Part shown: positions 36,561 through 49,890 of the stretch, in pieces
Layout of the letters: every line of letters begins with the position of its first letter
Position numbering within the stretch: the first letter of the stretch is position 1
From: Edolisoma coerulescens
Lineage: Eukaryota; Chordata; Aves; Passeriformes; Campephagidae
Reading direction: 5' to 3'
Assembly: GCA_013397115.1 (NCBI GenBank)
Contig: VWZW01006282.1
Coordinates: forward strand, 1,921,831-1,985,830
DNA length: 64,000 nt
The notes under the pieces: generated by a model
The model's database searches: none
Seen by the model: the letters and a program-made list of their open reading frames with translations, nothing else
What the model was told of the DNA's origin: nothing
Position numbers and translations under genes: made by a program

Positions 36561-37900
36561 AGGGGGTTGCATTTTCAGATCCGGATAAGACTGGTGTGGG
36601 AAGGACACTCATTCTGCACACCAAATCCAGATGAAAGCCCATGGCCAAGATGCTCGGTGGGAAGTGCCGGTGCTGAGGCCAAGGGTGGCACCCCATGCAT
36701 GTGCCCCCTCCGAAATCTTTGGAAAAGGATCTGTGCAAGCCCCCATGTGCCAGCACTGTTGCATAGAGGTGCCCTTGTCTTGAGCCTCAGCCAAAATCCG
36801 ACTTGTTATTATGGCCAAAGACACCCAGGTTGGACATGCAATTTCCAGAGCTGGGTGTCTGCAGCAGCACTTGCACAGAGGTGTGTCCATTTCCCGGATC
36901 TGCCCGTAGAGCTGTGTGCAAGAGATGCAGCTCTCACCTTGCTTCTTCATGGCGTGTCCTGCTGTTTCCACATGCCTTGACAAGTCAGTGCATCAGCTGA
37001 GCAGAGGCAACTGCCTATCTACACAGCATCTATACAATATACATCTCTTACCTTAAACCTTTTTTGCTATAGATTAAAAGGAACCAAATCCTTTTGCCTC
37101 TGTTGGAGGGAAACATCAGAAGCAGGGACAGCTGTCTCAGCTGAAGTGAAGGAGTCAGATGAATAAGCATGTTGCTAAAGCATTATTAACCTTGTGAATT
37201 TAATGTGGTAAATTTGACCTTTCTTCTCCCACCTCTCCCCACTTTGTGGCTCCCTGTCCCTCCTGGACACACCTCTCGTTGTGAATTGTGAGATGTCACA
37301 CCTCGTTGTTCACTGTGCATGTCACCACGTGAGTGCTCCAAGACAATTAATCACTCCAGTCCTGATTGAAAATTCTCAGTCCTTCAATTTTCTGGATGCA
37401 TTCGACTGAGTAATGTCCTTGCAGAGACAGGGAAAAGAAGAGTTTCCAATTCTTTTGCAGATATTTGATTATTTTAAAAGCTGTTTTTGTGAAGCACCTC
37501 ATAATACATAAGGTCGCATGGCTCCGTATCCTGAAGGAAAACCCAGGCAGCACAGCTCCTCAGTCCAAACAGGCATAAACAAGCTGGCCAATGACAGGCT
37601 CAGCTCTCACACAAATCAGGCAGCAGCTAAAGGGGTCAGTTCTTACCTGATACAAGGGCATTTGGGTCAGAAAATCTGGTCACGCTGTGGTTCTGTTTGA
37701 AGCAGGGGAGGTGAGGTATATTAACCTGCACTGAGCACGGGAATTGCAGATGCTTCAGGTGCCAGGGCTCTTTGGGCTTCAGGCTGGAGAAATCATAAAG
37801 AATCACACAAAGCATGCTAATTTTAAACAGTAAAAACTGACTGGAAGGAGGACAGTTACTTTTTATTAAAACACCTGCTGTTCCTTGGCTGCAGAGCTCC

Positions 37901-37946
37901 TCCTTACATGCTTTCCCCATCCTTCCTTATATGCTTTCCCCCTCCT
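37901..37946. repeat. 23-bp tandem duplication
   Basis: TCCTTACATGCTTTCCCC plus ATCCT (37901-37923) is followed by TCCTTATATGCTTTCCCC plus CTCCT (37924-37946), with two mismatches. Confidence 0.9.
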
Positions 37947-39653
37947 CAGGCTTCACTCCCTGACATGCTTTTGAGGCCGCACATCTTCATTCCTTGCTGG
38001 CCCTGCCTACCCCTAGTGGGTGTGTAGCACTGCAGGGGTTGTTGGTGGGGTAAGATCTGCAGAGATTGCTGTACTGGAGGCCTCCCTCTACAAAACCAAA
38101 TGTCCATTTCAATTTTTATTCTAAATGTTGGCTAGCATAATGAGCTACTATGTATCACAGCATTGGATTAATTTCCTTCTCTGAATTTGGTCCCTTCTGG
38201 TGTTGGAGCAAGGTTTTATCTGTCTGAATCACTGCATCATCATCAGATATGGTCTATAGGCACCGGACCGTCCTCCAACCGCCCCTCTCCTCTCCTGGAG
38301 GCTGTGGTTGGGGGTATGGTTGCCATGGTGGTGGCAAGACAATTAAAATGGCTTTATAATCGGCTGAAGGTACTGACTGTTTCCAGGATACTATACGTCC
38401 TAATCAATCTCAGCTCCAACAGACCTTGGAGCAAAGCCAGATCCAATGACAGCAGTTGGTGGCGTTTAATTTTTTTCTTTCTCCTCCAGCCCCCGAGGGT
38501 TAGCTTTCCTGCATGGGTTTGTAGCTGCAGTTCAAGGTGAAAAAAACCTCCACCCTTTCTGGCTGTGGTATCTTTCATTCTGCATCCTTAATTTGAGCCA
38601 CGCAACACACAAAATGTGTGAAGTTACCACCATTCCTCTGACCTCCTGACCTGCCAGAAGCTGAACTGGCTTCTTTGCATCGCCTGATGTGGGTGCTGCC
38701 CTTGTGATGAGTGCAGGGAATAAGGGATCTCTTTGTGGAAGGCTCCTCCTAACAGGCTGTGCTTCTCCCCTTGCCAGGCCATTCCCTGTGGGTGGTGGGG
38801 GCTGGAAGCAATATGTTGGAAGTCACACTGTATCCCAACAGCTTGGGATTCAGAGCTGTCAAGCAGTGGCTCATTGTTAGTACAACTTCTTCCAGAACGC
38901 CAGAAAAAGAAAAGGAGACTTGAAACTTTTTATGACCTGCTGACACATGAGTCTGGTAGGAAACTGGCTGTGAATCTGGAGAAGTAGCAGAGGGGTTTGG
39001 AAATTTGCTGCTGCTGCTCATTGCAGGGTTGTTTTTTCCTACAGGTAGCAATGTGAGCCAGAGGGCTCCTCCAATTTACATCTGGTTGTTCCAGCTGGCT
39101 TGCATGGATCTACTTTGTGGTGTAGGTGCTGCCCTGTGCTTGGTCAGCACTTCGCAGGAGTGTAGTAGTATTTTTGTGAGGGCTTTTTGTATTTTTGCCA
39201 TGGTTCAAGAATAGCTGAATTCCCATTTTAGGGAGATTCTGACCTACATGAGCCCTGAGGTGACTGTATAGTCCCAGGTAGGAGGCTGGGCCAGCTGTGT
39301 CCTGCAAGTCTGGGTGAGTTTGCAATGTGAGACTACAGGGTGGCACAAAATGCCACTCCTGCCTGCTACTACTAAGAAAACTAAGCTCAGGGCTGCTCTG
39401 TGTGGCACTGGGCACTTCCCCAGTGCAGGTGCTACAGTGGGTTTCAATTTCAGGGCTGTTCTGCATTTTGTGGTGACACTGTCTAGCTCAGTGTTCTTAA
39501 ATTTTTCTTGTATCCTCCCATACGGGCAGAATGCTTAAAGCATCAACAACTATCAGCATTAAAATAAAATTAACTTGAATATTACTTAGGTTTATGGCCC
39601 TGCTTAAACCTTCTAGAGTTGTGAACCCTCTTTTGGAAGCTGCTATGTCTTTG

Positions 39654-39679
39654 CAATCAATCAATCAATCAACCAATCC
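39654..39679. repeat. (CAAT)n microsatellite
   Basis: About five CAAT/AATC units are followed by one interrupted unit (CAACCAATC). Confidence 0.9.
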
Positions 39680-42600
39680 CATGCCATCAATCACTGTAAC
39701 GCATTTGCTTTAGATAATCAGACCTTGTGCAAATCTCCTGAATTTTTAGCGTGCCCGTAGATTTGCTAGCTCTTCACTCTCTGTTGGGATTTACCTGATC
39801 CCTCCAGCTGGAAGAGTCTGCCAACAGCCTCCACTTCACAGAAGGGGCCCTCCACCCAGGCCAACGCTCCTGGCATCTGCTAAAACAACAGATCTGGAAG
39901 CATTAGCCTGCTCCATTAATCTCCAGGCTAGAGGGTCAGTGAAAGTCCCCAAGGTATGCCAAAAACCTTGTCTGGAGACTCTTTCTCCCTTAAAGAGCTT
40001 GCTACCTTCAACACTGACTCAGTGACCAAAGACAACAGCTTGGAAAAGCCCTAATTTCCAAAGATTTAGCTATGTAAATGAAAAGTTGCAGGTTTCTTTA
40101 AAGGCTCTGTTTGAACATATTTTTTCCATGACTCCCCCTTGACACCATTAGGTCTTTCTGGCAGCTCATTTTGGATGATTTTGTTTCAAAATATGTTTAG
40201 AAGCTTAGGTTCTAATGAAGGATAATAATTACCCAAGTAACAATGAACTTAACCAACCACCCGAGGAGTTGGAATGATTTACAGCTTTCAAAGGAGCTGA
40301 TGCTAGCTTGCCTTTTGTCTTTCCACTTAATGCCTCTCTAATATTCTTCTCTGGACACAATGCCTTTATGAACTGTTTTTTCTCCATTTTTTTTCCTTCA
40401 ATAGAATGCCAAGTCCCTCCACCACCTAATTCTCTGCATACAAAAGAAGATTTAATATCCTCTAAATGACTATAAAGAACAAACCTACCAGATGGCAGAC
40501 TTCATTGCTCAAGGGGAATGCAGGCTGCTTCTCTTGGAGAAGCATTTCAATGTGGTTTTGAAAGAGAGAGTCATTAGATGTATTCATATTTTCCTTAGTG
40601 GGGTGCTGTGATATAACTCAGGAGAGGTGCAAGAAGAGGGAAATACATTTTGTGATCCAACAGAGGAAACAAATAGAGCTGCATGAGATGCCTTTTTTGC
40701 TAATTTCTTGAATCTCTCTGAGAAACGTGTTGACTGTAACCTTGAGCATCTCTAGAAGTTTTGAGATGTAGTGTCTTGATGCTATGTATGATTTTACAAA
40801 CTCGAAAAAACGTTTAAGAAATTTACTAGCATTCAAAGACTTCTTCTCCAGATTTAAAGCAAGGATGTTGCTGACATATAATCAATGCTCCTCAGGAAGA
40901 AACTGTTCTGCTTCATTCTCTTTCCATTTTTCCTATGTCAGAAGCTGACAAGATTAGTTGATTAAAAGGACTTCTTTAAGAACAAATGTTTGCATCTCAC
41001 TTATTTTCCAAGTATTTGGCTGAATAATTCATCTGACACATAGCTAAATCATTTATCTTTGTAGATTATCTGAGAAGAGATCACAATATTTATGTATGGA
41101 CCTATTGCTCAGACTTATTTGCTAAATAATATATTGGAATAATCTGTGCTTTGTGTCTCATTTGTGGCCAGTTCTTTGGGAGATGTTGATATTCTGATGA
41201 TGTGATGTGTTTCTGTTCCTGAGTGGGTGAGTGTAACTTTCTGGAATTATTTTGTGATGTAAGTGGCTGTTATTATGAGTCTGAAATGTGTTTTCATGCT
41301 AAATTCACACTTGGTGAGTATTCCTTCCAGAAAATGTGTTCTCTAGGATAACTGTGGAAAGCAAACACAAAAAAAGGGAAGGAACACAGTCAAAGCAAAT
41401 CCATAAAAAGATTCAGATGCACAGAAATGTGTTTGCAGGACACACTTATCTCTGCTGTGAAGCCATGTGATAAAGGAGACCTCAGATTTACAAGGCAGAG
41501 ATGGTTATATGCCAGCCAGCTACATATCCTGTATGGACGATTGGAATGATGATCTGCAGCCAAACCTGCTACCAAACAAATATGACCCACAGTCACTTGT
41601 ATTCTCCTTGGGATGTAGGTTACACGGCAAAGTACCAAGCAAAGCAAAGTGTAGCATTACATATCAAATGAAAGAGAAAAGATAAAAAGGGCATAGTAAT
41701 GGGGTGGCAACAATCTTGGTATTAAGGGTGAAGAAAATAGGGTATTTTGTGTGTCTCCAAGCTGACACAGTAGCCTGTCGTAATGGCCACTACCTGATCC
41801 CTTGAAAGCGAGAGAAAAATTTCCATCATGATTTAGTGATCAGCTTTCACACTGAATTTGGAGATCTGATCTCCTTATCTTTGCAAGTGCTACTGGGAGA
41901 CCTGCTTGGTAACAAGAAAAGAATTCAACCTAACAACAGCCCATTCATCCTGATGCTGTGTCAGGCAAAACCCAAACGTTTATCTAGAATATTAATTCTC
42001 TGCAGACCTTTGCTTCAAATCGTGTTTGCTGTGCACCAGAATGTATTCTAACAGAGCCAAAGAGAGGCCTTACTCTCACAGAAATTCAGCTGAACTATGT
42101 TTCTCCCCACCATGAAAAAGTAGATTCAAGTAATATACCTGTCACAATATAGTCATATAGCTGCATGGGGAAAAACAACTCTTCTGGATTTAATCCCAGC
42201 TACCAGTCGGGAAGACAGGTTGCAGTTTTCTCCCCCTCTGGTACTCACATGTATCTCTAGATTTTTAAGGATGTCTTTGGGCCATCTATAGAAAAGGCAT
42301 TGATTTTTTTAGAGCTTTGGCCATATCCATACAGGGATGGTATTTTTCAGTACATAAATACGTACTTTGTACACTCTGCATCAAACTCCCTGGTGCACCC
42401 TGCTTATTTGTCATAGTCTAAGGTGCTTCTCTTGACAACCCTTGTGCATACGCTGTTTTCTCAGTATTTGGGAGATATCCTGAGGTTCAGAGGTCCCTTC
42501 CTCTATTCTGTACTCTACAAATTTACTGGCAGTAATTTGTGGGAGGCCTTTCCAAAACTGCAGGAATACTGGTCTGGAGGCGTAAGTGTATTAAACCGCC

Positions 42601-43914
42601 GAACTCCCGTGATTCACATCCTTTCCTGACACCCATTAATGTTCCTGGAACCATTTTCAAATTACTACTTGGCAGATGGAGGACATGCTGCTAAGTGCTA
42701 TGATTATGAGATTCATTAATACAGACAGGATTATGCACATGCATTTGTAGTTGGGCAGGCAGAAGAATTTACATCTGAGGTTTCCAAAGACACTGGATAC
42801 TGAGGTGATACAGCTGCAGGAAATGATACCGTAGGAAGATGAAATAAAATTTTGTGGAGAAGTTACATGAAGCAGTTTTACTTACTGAAATTTTTGTTTC
42901 AGGACTCACCTAGGCAGCAAGAACTGGTGAGAACAGGTAGTGGTTCAGAAGTGGATGGTCACTGCCACTGGCAAAGCTTTTGGGTGACAAAGACCAATTA
43001 GATCTGTGAGCAGAGCCCAGAGCTACAAGAGAAGAGGGTGAATGTGCCCATCCAAGTGGGCAGCCATGCCACCATTACCTCTGGCATCTTGTTGCTGATC
43101 AGGAGCTCACCAGCTGGGCTTGGGAGAGCAGCTACAGCAAATGCCACAGGGATTTGAAATGGGGAGGTTTCTGCTCTGTCATGTTAAAAGCCTGGAAATG
43201 TTCAAGAGTTGGAGCTGGTTTTAAGGGCTGTAAATGACAGACACATACCTGGTCTTTTCCAGCAGGACCAGCTATTTTCTGTGGGTTTTCAGAGGCTGAC
43301 TGACCACTATAAAATATTCCCTGAGAGTAATAGGAAGTGGAAAGGTCTGTGATGCTGTGTCGTTGCAAAAAACAGGTCTGGGTGCTGGAATGGAGCGGGA
43401 CTATTTGCTTCTAGAGATATGAACATTATGGTTCCTCTTCTTGTTCTGGGCATCTGGATTCAGTGTATGCTCTGTTTCTCTGGCCAAGGAGGCTCTTTGT
43501 TGGTGGTTTCAGCATGAAGGAAGAATTATTTCCCTTTGTGCAGAGTGGTTGCAGATGATCACTGGCATGTACTTCAGGAAGATGGATAGGAGGGAGGTGG
43601 TACTTCATGAGAAGGGTGGGTGTTTCTCATCATGATGTGCTTCATGTGATAAGTGCCTGCAGTTTTTTTGCACATCCATAAGAAGATTTCCTGAAGGAAA
43701 TGTTGGAGGACGAATGTGAGTGGGAGCAGGAGGAAGAAATTTAATGTTTTAGGCAGATGGGGAAAGCAAAATGACCAAAATAATCATGACCACAATATAC
43801 TGGATGTTTGGTGTGCTGAGGACAGAGAGTGATTTTTGGCCTGTGAATGCACTGTAACCAAGGAAATGTCTTGCTCTTTGGAGTATTGATAGTGTGTGGG
43901 CATGATCTGTCATT

Positions 43915-43985
43915 TAGGGGTTGAGCTGGATCTACGTGACCTTTTCCAGTCAAATGCACCAAAATGAATTTGAGTGATGAAAGTA
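43915..43985 (+). mobile_element. Possible highly diverged CR1 tail
   Basis: GGGGTTGAGCTGGATC followed by ACCTTTTCCAGTCAAATG loosely follows the CR1 end pattern (TTGGACTAGATGATC then TTCCAACC). The match is short and could be chance. Confidence 0.25.
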
Positions 43986-45310
43986 ATACATGATGTGTTG
44001 AATAAAACCTCAGAGACTGCAGCGAGGAAGCACACAAACAGAACAGCTGCGAGTGAGACGCCTGGTTGGACTAAGGACATACAGGGTCACTGAAAGGTGC
44101 CAAAGTGGGGCTGGCAGTAATGAGAGCCCCAGGATGGCATGTACCCTGAGTTCCATGGGATTCTCCATGCCAAATCCTGTCTCCCCAGATGTTTGGCTCT
44201 GCACTGCCCATCATTCCAGGGTACCTCATTCCCATTATTTGGGAGCACATCAGAAAGTGCCATCTCCCTGCTGTCTCTGCAGCCCCTCTGCTGGGATACA
44301 CTCTGCTGGGATGCCCTGGTACAGATTCTCCCATGATTTTTTTCCCATTCAGGTACCTGTCAGCCTCCCTGTGCAGGATAATGCTTCTTTTCACACAGGT
44401 TCTGTGCTACAAGTGCTAAGGGACATGACAAAACATCTAAGTGCTTATTGTCCATTCCCAGTTTCCATGGCAACCATGATAAAACGTTTCTTTTCCCACG
44501 TTTCAGGAATGCCATTCATCTCCTTTCTTCCCACTCCTCTGTTCCCTTCAGGAGGAGGCAATGCTCCCCCTGCTTCCTCAAGGACAGACCGCTGTGGCAA
44601 AGGCTCAGTGCTGCCCACGCCTCCAGGACAGATGTTACAGGGCATGGGGCAGCACTGGGTAGCTGGTACATCACCTTGTTCCAAACACCCAAGACCCAAA
44701 CAGGTCTTGTCTGAAGATACAATGGTCATTGCATGACCACACCAGGAGCCAGCTTAGCACTCCTTGTGCTTGCAGGTGGGGAAAGGGGGAGCCAGCTCTC
44801 TCCCAGAGGAGTATCTTTGCCTTGCAGGGATATGCTGTGCTATCTGGGCTTTGATTTACCTTATACAGGACCTACAGAGTAGCACAAGTGCACTGCAAAT
44901 TAACTGAGTTTCTCAGAGGTCTTTCTGAGCACTTCACAGCACCCTAAAATCTGCCTGCTCCTTGGTCAGCCTTGGGAGGTCGGTTGCAGGAGCTCAGTCT
45001 GACAGCTCATCTTCTCAATCCGCTGAGTGAAATAATGAGTTGGAGAACCTTTCCTAGAGAGTTTTTCTGCCTGGGATGTATTACTGTTATACACATACTG
45101 GGTTTGCAGTGTGCTTAATTATTTAATCATGTGTTGTTGGTCACTGAACCCTGCATTGTGTGAGCTGCTGCAGGTGTGCAGAGCTGAGCAAACTGCTGGC
45201 AGCATGGGAATGGGATGGATAACAGCTGCAGCATGGTGGTAGGAGGCAGAAAACCTCTAAGTCTTGGGTGACTTCATTTTGAATTGTGCAATGCATTTGG
45301 TGTCTTCTTC

Positions 45311-45592
45311 CAGGTAACAAGTGACAGGACAAGAGGAAATGGCCTTAAGTTGCACAAGGAAGAGGTTTAGATTGGATATTAGGAAACATTTTTTCACTGA
45401 AAGGGTGTTCAACCACTGGAACAGGCTGCCCAGCAAAGTGGTGGAGTCACCATCCCTGGAAGTGTTCAAAATACATGGGATGTGGTACTTGAAGACATGG
45501 CTTAGTGGTGAACACAGCGGTGATGGGTTAATGGTAGGACTTGATGATCTCACAGGTCTTTTCCTGTAAGATCTAAATGATTTTGGGATTCT
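45311..45592 (+). mobile_element. CR1 retrotransposon 3' fragment
   Basis: It contains GTAACAAGTGACAGGACAAG, TTGGATATTAGGAAACAT, GGAACAGGCTGCCCAGCAAA, GTGGTGGAGTCACCATCCCT, AACACAGCGGTGATGGGTTA and a terminal AATGATTTTGGGATTCT. This is the avian CR1 3' region in sense orientation, ending in the degenerate 8-bp tail repeat. It aligns by eye over its full length with few gaps, so it is probably younger than the other copies here. An 82-codon open frame across it is incidental. Confidence 0.9.
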
Positions 45593-46054
45593 CTGTACAG
45601 GAGGAAAGAGGGTTCATTGTGAAACAAATAAAGTGTCATACCTGGAGAACAGAGGTTTTACATATTATTTTAATATTTGAATATATATTTTATAGTTTAC
45701 ATGTATTTATACTTATCTGCTACTGGAGGCTGTCTCTGCACCGTGTTTGATGAAGCTCAAGGCATTTGAGTGCATTGCTCAAGTCTGGTTGGTCTCTGCC
45801 CATCACTGGCTTCCTCTGCCAATGTCCACCTTGGCAGACCCTGGGGCACTTCTAGGGTGAAAAAAAACCAAGATGCTGGAGGTTAATTTTGTCTTGTTCC
45901 TCACTGGCAACAGGGTGGTTCTGGGAAAAGAGTCTGTCCCTCCACTGTCCTGTCTGGGAGAAAAATCCATTCAGCACACTGATAATGTCAGGGAAGTTAC
46001 CTGCAGAAATATAGTCCAGCCCCTCATAAGCTGAATGAAGAGTGGGACCACTGA

Positions 46055-46073
46055 CTGCCTGCCTGCCTGCCTG
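46055..46073. repeat. (CTGC)n microsatellite
   Basis: Nearly five uninterrupted tetramer units are present. Confidence 0.9.
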
Positions 46074-49000
46074 TCAGAGTGGTCTTGCCTTCCTGCAGCA
46101 CTGCACTGGCTCCAGGAGAGCCACCCCTTCTCTGTGGCTCTCCTTGTCCTGGTGGTGCTTCTCCAGATGGAGACTGAATGTGCAGCTCTGGAGAGGCAGC
46201 CTCGTCAGGCCCCTGCAGGGTGCACAGGGCGGTTGTGCAGTGCTGCTAAACCAACATGCTGCTCCTCAAGCGCTGGGAAATGACAGCCCTAGAGAGCTGG
46301 CACCTAGTCAAGGTGTCGCTGGAGCTGTGGTGTGCTCACACGGTACCAAGGAGGTCAGTCCTGATAAGGAGCAATCACTTGGTTAATGTTTGGAAACGAG
46401 CATAAATGGCAACGTTAGGACCAGAGCTGGCTGAAGATCAGGAATTCCCATTCACCAAAAGGAGCATTTTTCTTGCCTCCCCCTCCCTCTGAGTTTCAGG
46501 AAATTTGGGCCAGACCCATAACCTCAAGGCTTCTTAGCCCGGGAAAAGACTTTCTGAATACATCTTTCTGATTCCCCAGATTGCAGTACCCCCACCCCAG
46601 GGATGTTAGGGATCCAGAGAAAAGCACCCCAAAGCCTTGGCTGAACTTAATTCATTCTATACGAGACATTCAAGTCCTGAAGAAAGCACCTGGAAAGTTT
46701 TTGCTGGAAAGTTTCCAGCCAACCACAGTTTGAAATGAACCTTCAGGAGCCCTAGACACCAAATGGCTTCACTGGGAAGTCAACCAGCACCTGTTAATGG
46801 ACATTTCTTATGGGTCCTTTGGCATGAGAAAACAAAAGGCCCCAGGTGCTGGCCATCATTTATGCTCTTTAATCACTGTCTTCCTCCCTGGCCTGGTGCC
46901 AGCCAGTGCCCTGACATGGCATGGAGGGCAGTATGCACTGAGGACTGTTCCCAAGTAAGAGGCAGGGAGGGATAGACTGCACCCGTTTCAGCACTATCCT
47001 CCCCACACAGTGCCATTCTGTTTCCATAGCCCTGTTTTCACAGAAATAAAATATCACCCTAATAATATCATAAACTATAATAAAATATCATCAACTGCAG
47101 TACTATTTCAGACACTTAGAATTGGGGGGGAAAACTAAATAAAAAGATAATTCTAAGTATACATAGGGACAGCACAGGGGTTCAGATGAGACCCAGAATC
47201 AGATGTACAATGGACTGGAAATGGCTAATCTGTGCCACTTGGCTTCAGAGTCAGAGAATGGTCCCTGGTTTGATTTCATTTTTTATTTCAGACCTAGACT
47301 AGCCAGCAAATTTGGTATGGAAGTGAGCAGCATGAGGACATCAGGCACTTTTTGTGCAAACTAATTTAGTCCCTCTGGTGCAACATCTCCTTAATGAAGG
47401 TTCTGTGGAAGCAACAGGAGGTACAGATGTGTTGTTTTGCTTGCATAACAGGCTCATAAGGGTGCTCAGGATGAAGTATGCTACACTAGAGGTTCTTCAA
47501 ATTGCCAGAATCCTGAGAGCTGCCCAGCTTTTCTGTACATATTGATGGTCACTTCAGTGGTGGTGTTATAGACAGTCCATAATTTGCCTGCTTCCTCACA
47601 GACTTTTTGTGGGACAGTTACTACATGGATTTATCCCCTTGATGGTCAGTGTACAGAATGGGGAGTGGGTGTGATCCCAGGTTGGAGGATATTAACTAAC
47701 ATTAGTTTGGATTTTCACTTCTCTAGTTTCCAAGAAGTTCTTTGGAAATCAGCCTGGGATCCCTAAGTCTGTTGAAAGAAAGTTATTTGAAAAAAGACCT
47801 CACGAAAAGGGCTAAAGAAAGGATTGGTTACACAACTAATGCCACGTCATAGCCATGAGCATCTAATCTATCTCCCAGGCATTCCTATTCCATCTAAATA
47901 GACCTGTTGTAATGAAGCATTGAGAGGTGAAAGAGGGGGTTAACGTACTACCCTGTTACTGCTGAAGGTATCATCTACAATTTGATGGAGGTCACACAGG
48001 AAATGAGCATGGTTGGCTCAGTTGATTCTTCAGGGCATGTCCAGTGCCGAATTTTCCTGAAATCTGCAGGTTTTGCATTTGTTAAAAATCTGCATAAATG
48101 ATGGTGAGAGAGGAGATTGTAATGAACCTGTTATGCAGGAAAAACAACACATCTGTACCTCTTGCTTTTATTTAACACTGTATCCTTATTACCTGGGGTT
48201 TACCCTTCTGATGTAATCTGTTTTCCCCCTGTCAGATAAAGCAAAGTAATAGCTACCCAGGGGCCTGTGAAATATATGAATTGGGGTGAGCTGGAAAGGG
48301 CAGCCCTGCAGATATGCTGGACTGGGCCAACGAGTAAGGTGAGCAGATTAAGCTATATAAATATTTAAAGAGCTGCAATTAGGACTAACATGGCCTCGCT
48401 CCCAAGGTTCATTATTATACATGCACATGGCAGAAAAGCAACTAATCATGATCTTTCTCCACTTGCTTTTTCTTACGTTTTTGACAGAGTGTTTTTCACT
48501 CCCTAAGGTGTTCCTGGCTGGCACTGCCTCCCTGGGAGAGGATAGGAGATTTGTCATGGCTCTCAGGAAAAAAATCCCAGAAAGCTTTCATAAAGAAGCA
48601 AGGGGGAGATGTTTTCTCTTACCCGGGCATTACCCTCTGCTGCTGGGATCTGGGGCAAGGAAGCAGAGGTTTCTCCCTGCATGGTCGTAGCTCTCATCCA
48701 AAGCTCAGCAGGACTTGAGGAGCCCTTGCTGAGGACATCAAGTATCCCAGTGTCACAGTCACACAAACACCCTCCTCCTGTTGGGATGACTCCAGCTCAT
48801 CCTTGGCTTCAGGACCATATATTTGTGGCTCCAAGGCTGAGCTGTTACAACTATCCTCGAGGCCTGCAATCTCACAAGCTAAAAACACTCCAGTTGATAC
48901 AAAGCACAATATATCCTCTTTGCTTAGCAACACACGTTTCCATGAACACCTCACACCACGAGGCTCGCTGTTGCCTCAATGCTCTTTAACTGAGCCTGAT

Positions 49001-49692
49001 GCCAGGTCTCCTCCTGGGATGGAGGTAACAGTGACACAAGGGCCAGCGGGACAGCCCATGGGCTGGGCCACCAGGGCAGCCATCCTGGCTTGTATGCTCC
49101 TCGCAGTGCAGCAGGAGCTCACCACCTTGGTGCCACCACCTCTAGGCAGGGAGAGCACAGCAGGCCAGTCACTGAAGGAGAGTTGCCTTCTCCTTCAGGA
49201 GAGCACTGAGCTGACTTCCCCAGGAGAAGCAGGGAAATGAGGGTCAGAGGTTTTTTCCAGATTGCCCACGAACAGAGCTTGATGTTGGGTGGGGAACAGA
49301 ACCATAAATTCTGTCTGCAGCATCCCATGCGGGGTTGCTCTCAGTGGGGACCAGCCCCTGCTGGGTTGGTGGTGTGGGTCAGGGCTCAAAGCATACACAC
49401 ATCCCACATTTTTAGACCTCCAGCTTTTCCAGATATAGCATTTTAATTATCTGTTTGTGCCCCTTCCCACTAGGCACAGAGCTCAGTTTGGATGACATTT
49501 CCGTTGAGAAAGACTTACTGGTCATCTGACCCAAGAGAAAGACAGAAAGAAGGAGGTGGAGTGGAAGGGGACATGTTCCTAGAGAGCCGGGAAGCTGGTG
49601 AGCACACCTGGGCTGCACTGGCCAGCAGCCTGCACCCAGGCACACCTCTCTGGAAGTGGCCACAGAACAAGAAAATTCACATACAAGCACAC

Positions 49693-49753
49693 GGGAGAAA
49701 AAAAAAGAAAAGGAAAAAAAAAAAGAAAAAGGAAAACAAGAAAGGAAAAAAGG
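49693..49753. repeat. Purine-only A-rich tract
   Basis: About 60 bases of almost pure A and G on the plus strand, rich in AAAAAG and GGAAAA words with a single C. It could be a degraded poly(A) or a simple-sequence expansion. The lysine-rich frames across it are artefacts. Confidence 0.85.
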
Positions 49754-49789
49754 TTGTTTGCTGCCCTACTCTTCCCTGTGGCTAAATTA

Positions 49790-49890
49790 ATTGGGTCTTA
49801 CTCCTGCCGTCTGTATGCCGGCAGTACTCCCACAGCACCGACTTTAATAGGAGTGCAGATTGCAGGATCAGGCCCACGGTGTCTTGGAAA
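49790..49890. repeat. Ancient interspersed repeat remnant
   Basis: TTGGGTCTTACTCCTGCC, CCGACTTTAATAGGAGTG and GCAGATTGCAGGATCAGGCC resemble the GACTTCAATGGGAGT and GCAGGATCAGGCCC modules of old amniote repeats. The boundary on the right is unclear and may continue past 49900. Confidence 0.45.

Larger units (their letters stand above)
34161..45310. other. Intergenic stretch, no recognised gene
   Basis: It contains the unassigned frame at 35139-35858, candidate element 36420-36560, a 23-bp duplication at 37901, the CAAT microsatellite, and a long AT-rich part (39540-42900) without frames or repeats that I recognise. Confidence 0.55.

Noticed and set aside
49492..49785. Lysine-rich frame resembling a basic nuclear tail.
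   Set aside because: It is produced by the purine-only simple-sequence tract at 49693-49753.
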